Source: Nitrospirales bacterium | Lineage (GTDB): Bacteria; Nitrospirota; Nitrospiria; Nitrospirales; UBA2166 | Direction of reading: 5' to 3' | DNA length: 6,347 bases | NCBI GenBank assembly: GCA_029261375.1 | Contig: JAJDBL010000470.1 | Span: 1-6,347, forward strand | Part shown: piece by piece, positions 5,669 through 6,347 of the stretch | Layout: every line of letters begins with the position of its first letter | How positions within the stretch are numbered: position 1 is the stretch's first letter | The notes under the pieces: model-generated | The model's input: the letters and a program-made list of their open reading frames with translations, nothing else | Database searches by the model: none | What the model was told of the DNA's origin: nothing | Position numbers and translations under genes: made by a program

Positions 5669-6347
5669 ATGGCGACCGTCTCTCCATTTCGCGCCGTGAG
5701 GCCAACACCTGAATTGGCCTCACAGGTTGCCGCTCCACCATACGACGTCGTGTCTTTGAAGGAAGCACGTGACCTCACTGAAGGAAACCCGAACAGTTTT
5801 CTTCGTGTGAGTCGTGCGGAGCTCGAGCTGAGCAGCGATGCAGACCCCTATTCCGAGGCAGTCTACAAACAGGGGGCTGACAATCTTCGAAAACTCATCA
5901 GCAGTGGGGTTCTTGACCAAGAACAACAGCCGTTGTTTGGGGTCTATCGACAACGTTGGGGCGCACACCAACAAACTGGCCTCGTCGCACTTGCCTCCGT
6001 TGATGAGTACGATCGCGGAAGTATCAAAAAGCACGAGTTCACTCGACCCGTCAAGGAATCTGATCGTGTAAAAATCATAGAAGCTCACGATTCTCAATCA
6101 GGCCCTGTCTTGCTCTTCTTCCGCCGTCCGAAATCATTTGATTCCTGGCTCGAAGACATCACGAGCACTCCACCCGATTCACGATTCGTCGCCGACGATG
6201 ACATTGAACACACAGTCTGGAGCGTCCGTGACGCATCAGCGATTCGCCGTATCGTCGAAGACTTCCAAGGCATTGAAACAACTTATATTGCAGACGGACA
6301 CCATCGGTCAGCCGCTGCAAGCCGTGTAAGGGCCACACGTCGCGCTT
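5669..6347 (+). CDS. DUF1015 family protein, 3' end outside the window
   Basis: The frame is open from this ATG to the window edge, giving 226 residues of a protein whose family is usually about 400 long. Family landmarks: SPFRAVRPTPEL at 5-16, AAPPYDVV at 21-28, NPNSFLRVSR at 40-49, KKHEFTRP at 120-127, and IADGHHRSAA at 207-216. No signal peptide, so probably cytoplasmic. The biochemical role of DUF1015 is not established. The DGHHR motif recalls the active-site loop of ParB/sulfiredoxin-fold free serine kinases such as SerK and SbnI, and I recall family members lying next to the serine biosynthesis genes serA and serC. Both point to serine metabolism, but only as inference. The start is supported by AGGAGGAG (5652-5659) 9 bases before the ATG and by a candidate promoter at 5525-5553. 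It is separated from msrA by a terminator. Confidence 0.93.
   Translation, partial: MATVSPFRAVRPTPELASQVAAPPYDVVSLKEARDLTEGNPNSFLRVSRAELELSSDADPYSEAVYKQGADNLRKLISSGVLDQEQQPLFGVYRQRWGAHQQTGLVALASVDEYDRGSIKKHEFTRPVKESDRVKIIEAHDSQSGPVLLFFRRPKSFDSWLEDITSTPPDSRFVADDDIEHTVWSVRDASAIRRIVEDFQGIETTYIADGHHRSAAASRVRATRRA

Noticed and set aside
5720..6097. A 125-codon minus-strand open frame
   Set aside because: It is antisense to the conserved part of the DUF1015 coding region, which has clear family motifs and a strong ribosome binding site; the minus frame has neither.

Overview
The window is ordinary chromosomal DNA from a Gram-negative-type bacterium of moderate GC content. Evidence for this is two proteins with classical export signals (a Sel1-repeat protein and MsrA), a housekeeping translational GTPase and a membrane di-iron hydroxylase. 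The mix of proteins would fit a Nitrospirota or proteobacterial lineage, but I cannot assign a taxon from the sequence alone. There is no phage, transposon, CRISPR array, rRNA or tRNA.

Layout from left to right. (1) 19-1863, minus: TypA/BipA GTPase, complete. (2) 1864-2204: intergenic, with a GNRA-loop hairpin that probably ends the next gene and a weak candidate typA promoter. (3) 2205-3146, minus: an exported protein with seven exact 36-residue Sel1 repeats. (4) 3147-3285: a short divergent region with two overlapping candidate -10 boxes. (5) 3286-4101, plus: a fatty-acid hydroxylase/sterol desaturase family membrane protein with all its histidine clusters. (6) 4238-4552, minus: an unrecognised protein of about 104 residues. 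(7) 4553-4709: a divergent control region with four short motifs spaced exactly 11 bp apart. (8) 4710-5336, plus: a peptide methionine sulfoxide reductase MsrA with an export signal, followed by a strong intrinsic terminator. (9) 5337-5668: intergenic, with that terminator, a second hairpin and a good sigma-70-like promoter. (10) 5669 to the right edge, plus: a DUF1015-family protein cut off by the window edge.

The genes do not form one operon or pathway. Most are single transcription units facing different ways, separated by promoters and terminators. A loose envelope and stress theme runs through the middle (exported Sel1 protein, membrane hydroxylase, exported MsrA), but nothing shows that they act together. 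I do not see a new biological system. The points most worth a second look are the 11-bp-phased repeats between the unknown small gene and msrA, the unknown small protein itself, and the DUF1015 protein with its DGHHR motif.
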